From assembly GCF_000175635.1 (NCBI RefSeq), contig NZ_ACVP01000025.1, forward strand, positions 20,633 to 84,632: a DNA stretch of 64,000 nucleotides. The letters run 5' to 3'. Source of the DNA: Corynebacterium tuberculostearicum SK141. Lineage in GTDB: Bacteria > Actinomycetota > Actinomycetes > Mycobacteriales > Mycobacteriaceae. Under the pieces are notes generated by a model. It was not told where the DNA came from. It made no database searches and saw only the letters and a list, made by a program, of their open reading frames with translations. Both the position numbers and the translations under genes were made by a program. This document shows, piece by piece, positions 63,928-64,000 of the stretch. The stretch's first letter is position 1. Each line of letters starts with the position of its first letter.

Positions 63928-63941
63928 AACTTCATGAAGTT
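63928..63941. promoter_or_regulatory. 14-bp perfect palindrome upstream of mprA
   Basis: AACTTCATGAAGTT is a perfect palindrome 27 nt before the mprA start codon, inside an A/T-rich region with TAATAAT near the start. It could be an operator of the mprAB promoter or of a gene on the other strand. Confidence 0.5.
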
Positions 63942-63992
63942 AAGAGAAATATTTACCCCCCATAGCCCCCCAAATACGGTTAAAACATGCTT

Positions 63993-64000
63993 ATAGGAGG
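63993..64000 (+). promoter_or_regulatory. Ribosome-binding site of a gene beyond the window
   Basis: The last bases of the window read TATAGGAGG, an ideal Shine-Dalgarno on the plus strand. A plus-strand gene, divergent from mprA, probably starts just outside. Confidence 0.5.

Overview
The window comes from a high-GC actinobacterium, almost certainly a Corynebacterium. Evidence is the MprA/MprB-HtrA-MoaB-MscL block, the GalU-Glp-RimJ-GlpR block, the Pmt/RsmI pair and the MetG-TatD-Rpf2-KsgA-IspE block. Gene content and order match the region I recall in Corynebacterium and, more loosely, M. tuberculosis (roughly mprA to pth). Many genes start 6-8 nt after a TANNNT -10 box, so leaderless transcription, common in this genus, looks frequent. 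No tRNA, rRNA, CRISPR array or prophage was seen.

Layout. 1-7.7 kb: 3' end of a first pth gene, a FAH-family hydrolase, a PPK2 polyphosphate kinase, a NarL-type two-component system followed by an ABC transporter with striking palindromes between them, and a long-form GAPDH on the opposite strand. 7.8-16.7 kb: a nitronate monooxygenase-like flavoprotein, a second complete pth, a TrkA/TrkH potassium uptake pair, a short-chain dehydrogenase, release factor 3, an AspT/SucE-type exporter and a patatin-like protein. 16.7-19.9 kb: a scrambled island with a broken gluconokinase gene, a small secreted protein, a decayed IS1634-type transposase, a duplicated 5' end of a 125-residue gene and two copies of a roughly 90-105 bp non-coding repeat. 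20-31.4 kb: gamma-carbonic anhydrase, an SfLAP-like membrane protein, an MMPL exporter with its TetR regulator, an unknown 392-residue protein, a crotonase-family protein, a HAD phosphatase and a giant acyltransferase with a 600-residue Lys/Pro/Ala tail. 31.5-41.6 kb: a monooxygenase-fold protein, a secreted protein, an AEC carrier, a membrane alpha/beta hydrolase, an ABC-F ATPase, an AztD-like zinc metallochaperone, then ispE, ksgA and rpf2. 41.9-50.5 kb: tatD, two tandem GNAT genes, metG, a BCCT carrier, rsmI and pmt. 50.5-64 kb: a DoxX/zinc-finger membrane pair, a tag homologue, glpR-rimJ-glp-galU, 5-formyl-THF cyclo-ligase, an SAF protein, mscL, a 72-residue protein, moaB, htrA, mprB and mprA.

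How the genes fit together. Much of the window serves the cell envelope and its stress responses: Rpf2 (peptidoglycan), Pmt (protein O-mannosylation), GalU (UDP-glucose), the acyltransferase, MMPL, MscL, HtrA with MprAB, and the Glp/GlpR division pair. Ion and osmolyte control is a second theme (TrkAH, BCCT, MscL). The least understood parts are the palindrome-flanked two-component/ABC locus, the tailed acyltransferase, a Tag homologue lacking most of its zinc site, a Glp with an altered MoeA active loop, and the rearranged 17-19.6 kb island.
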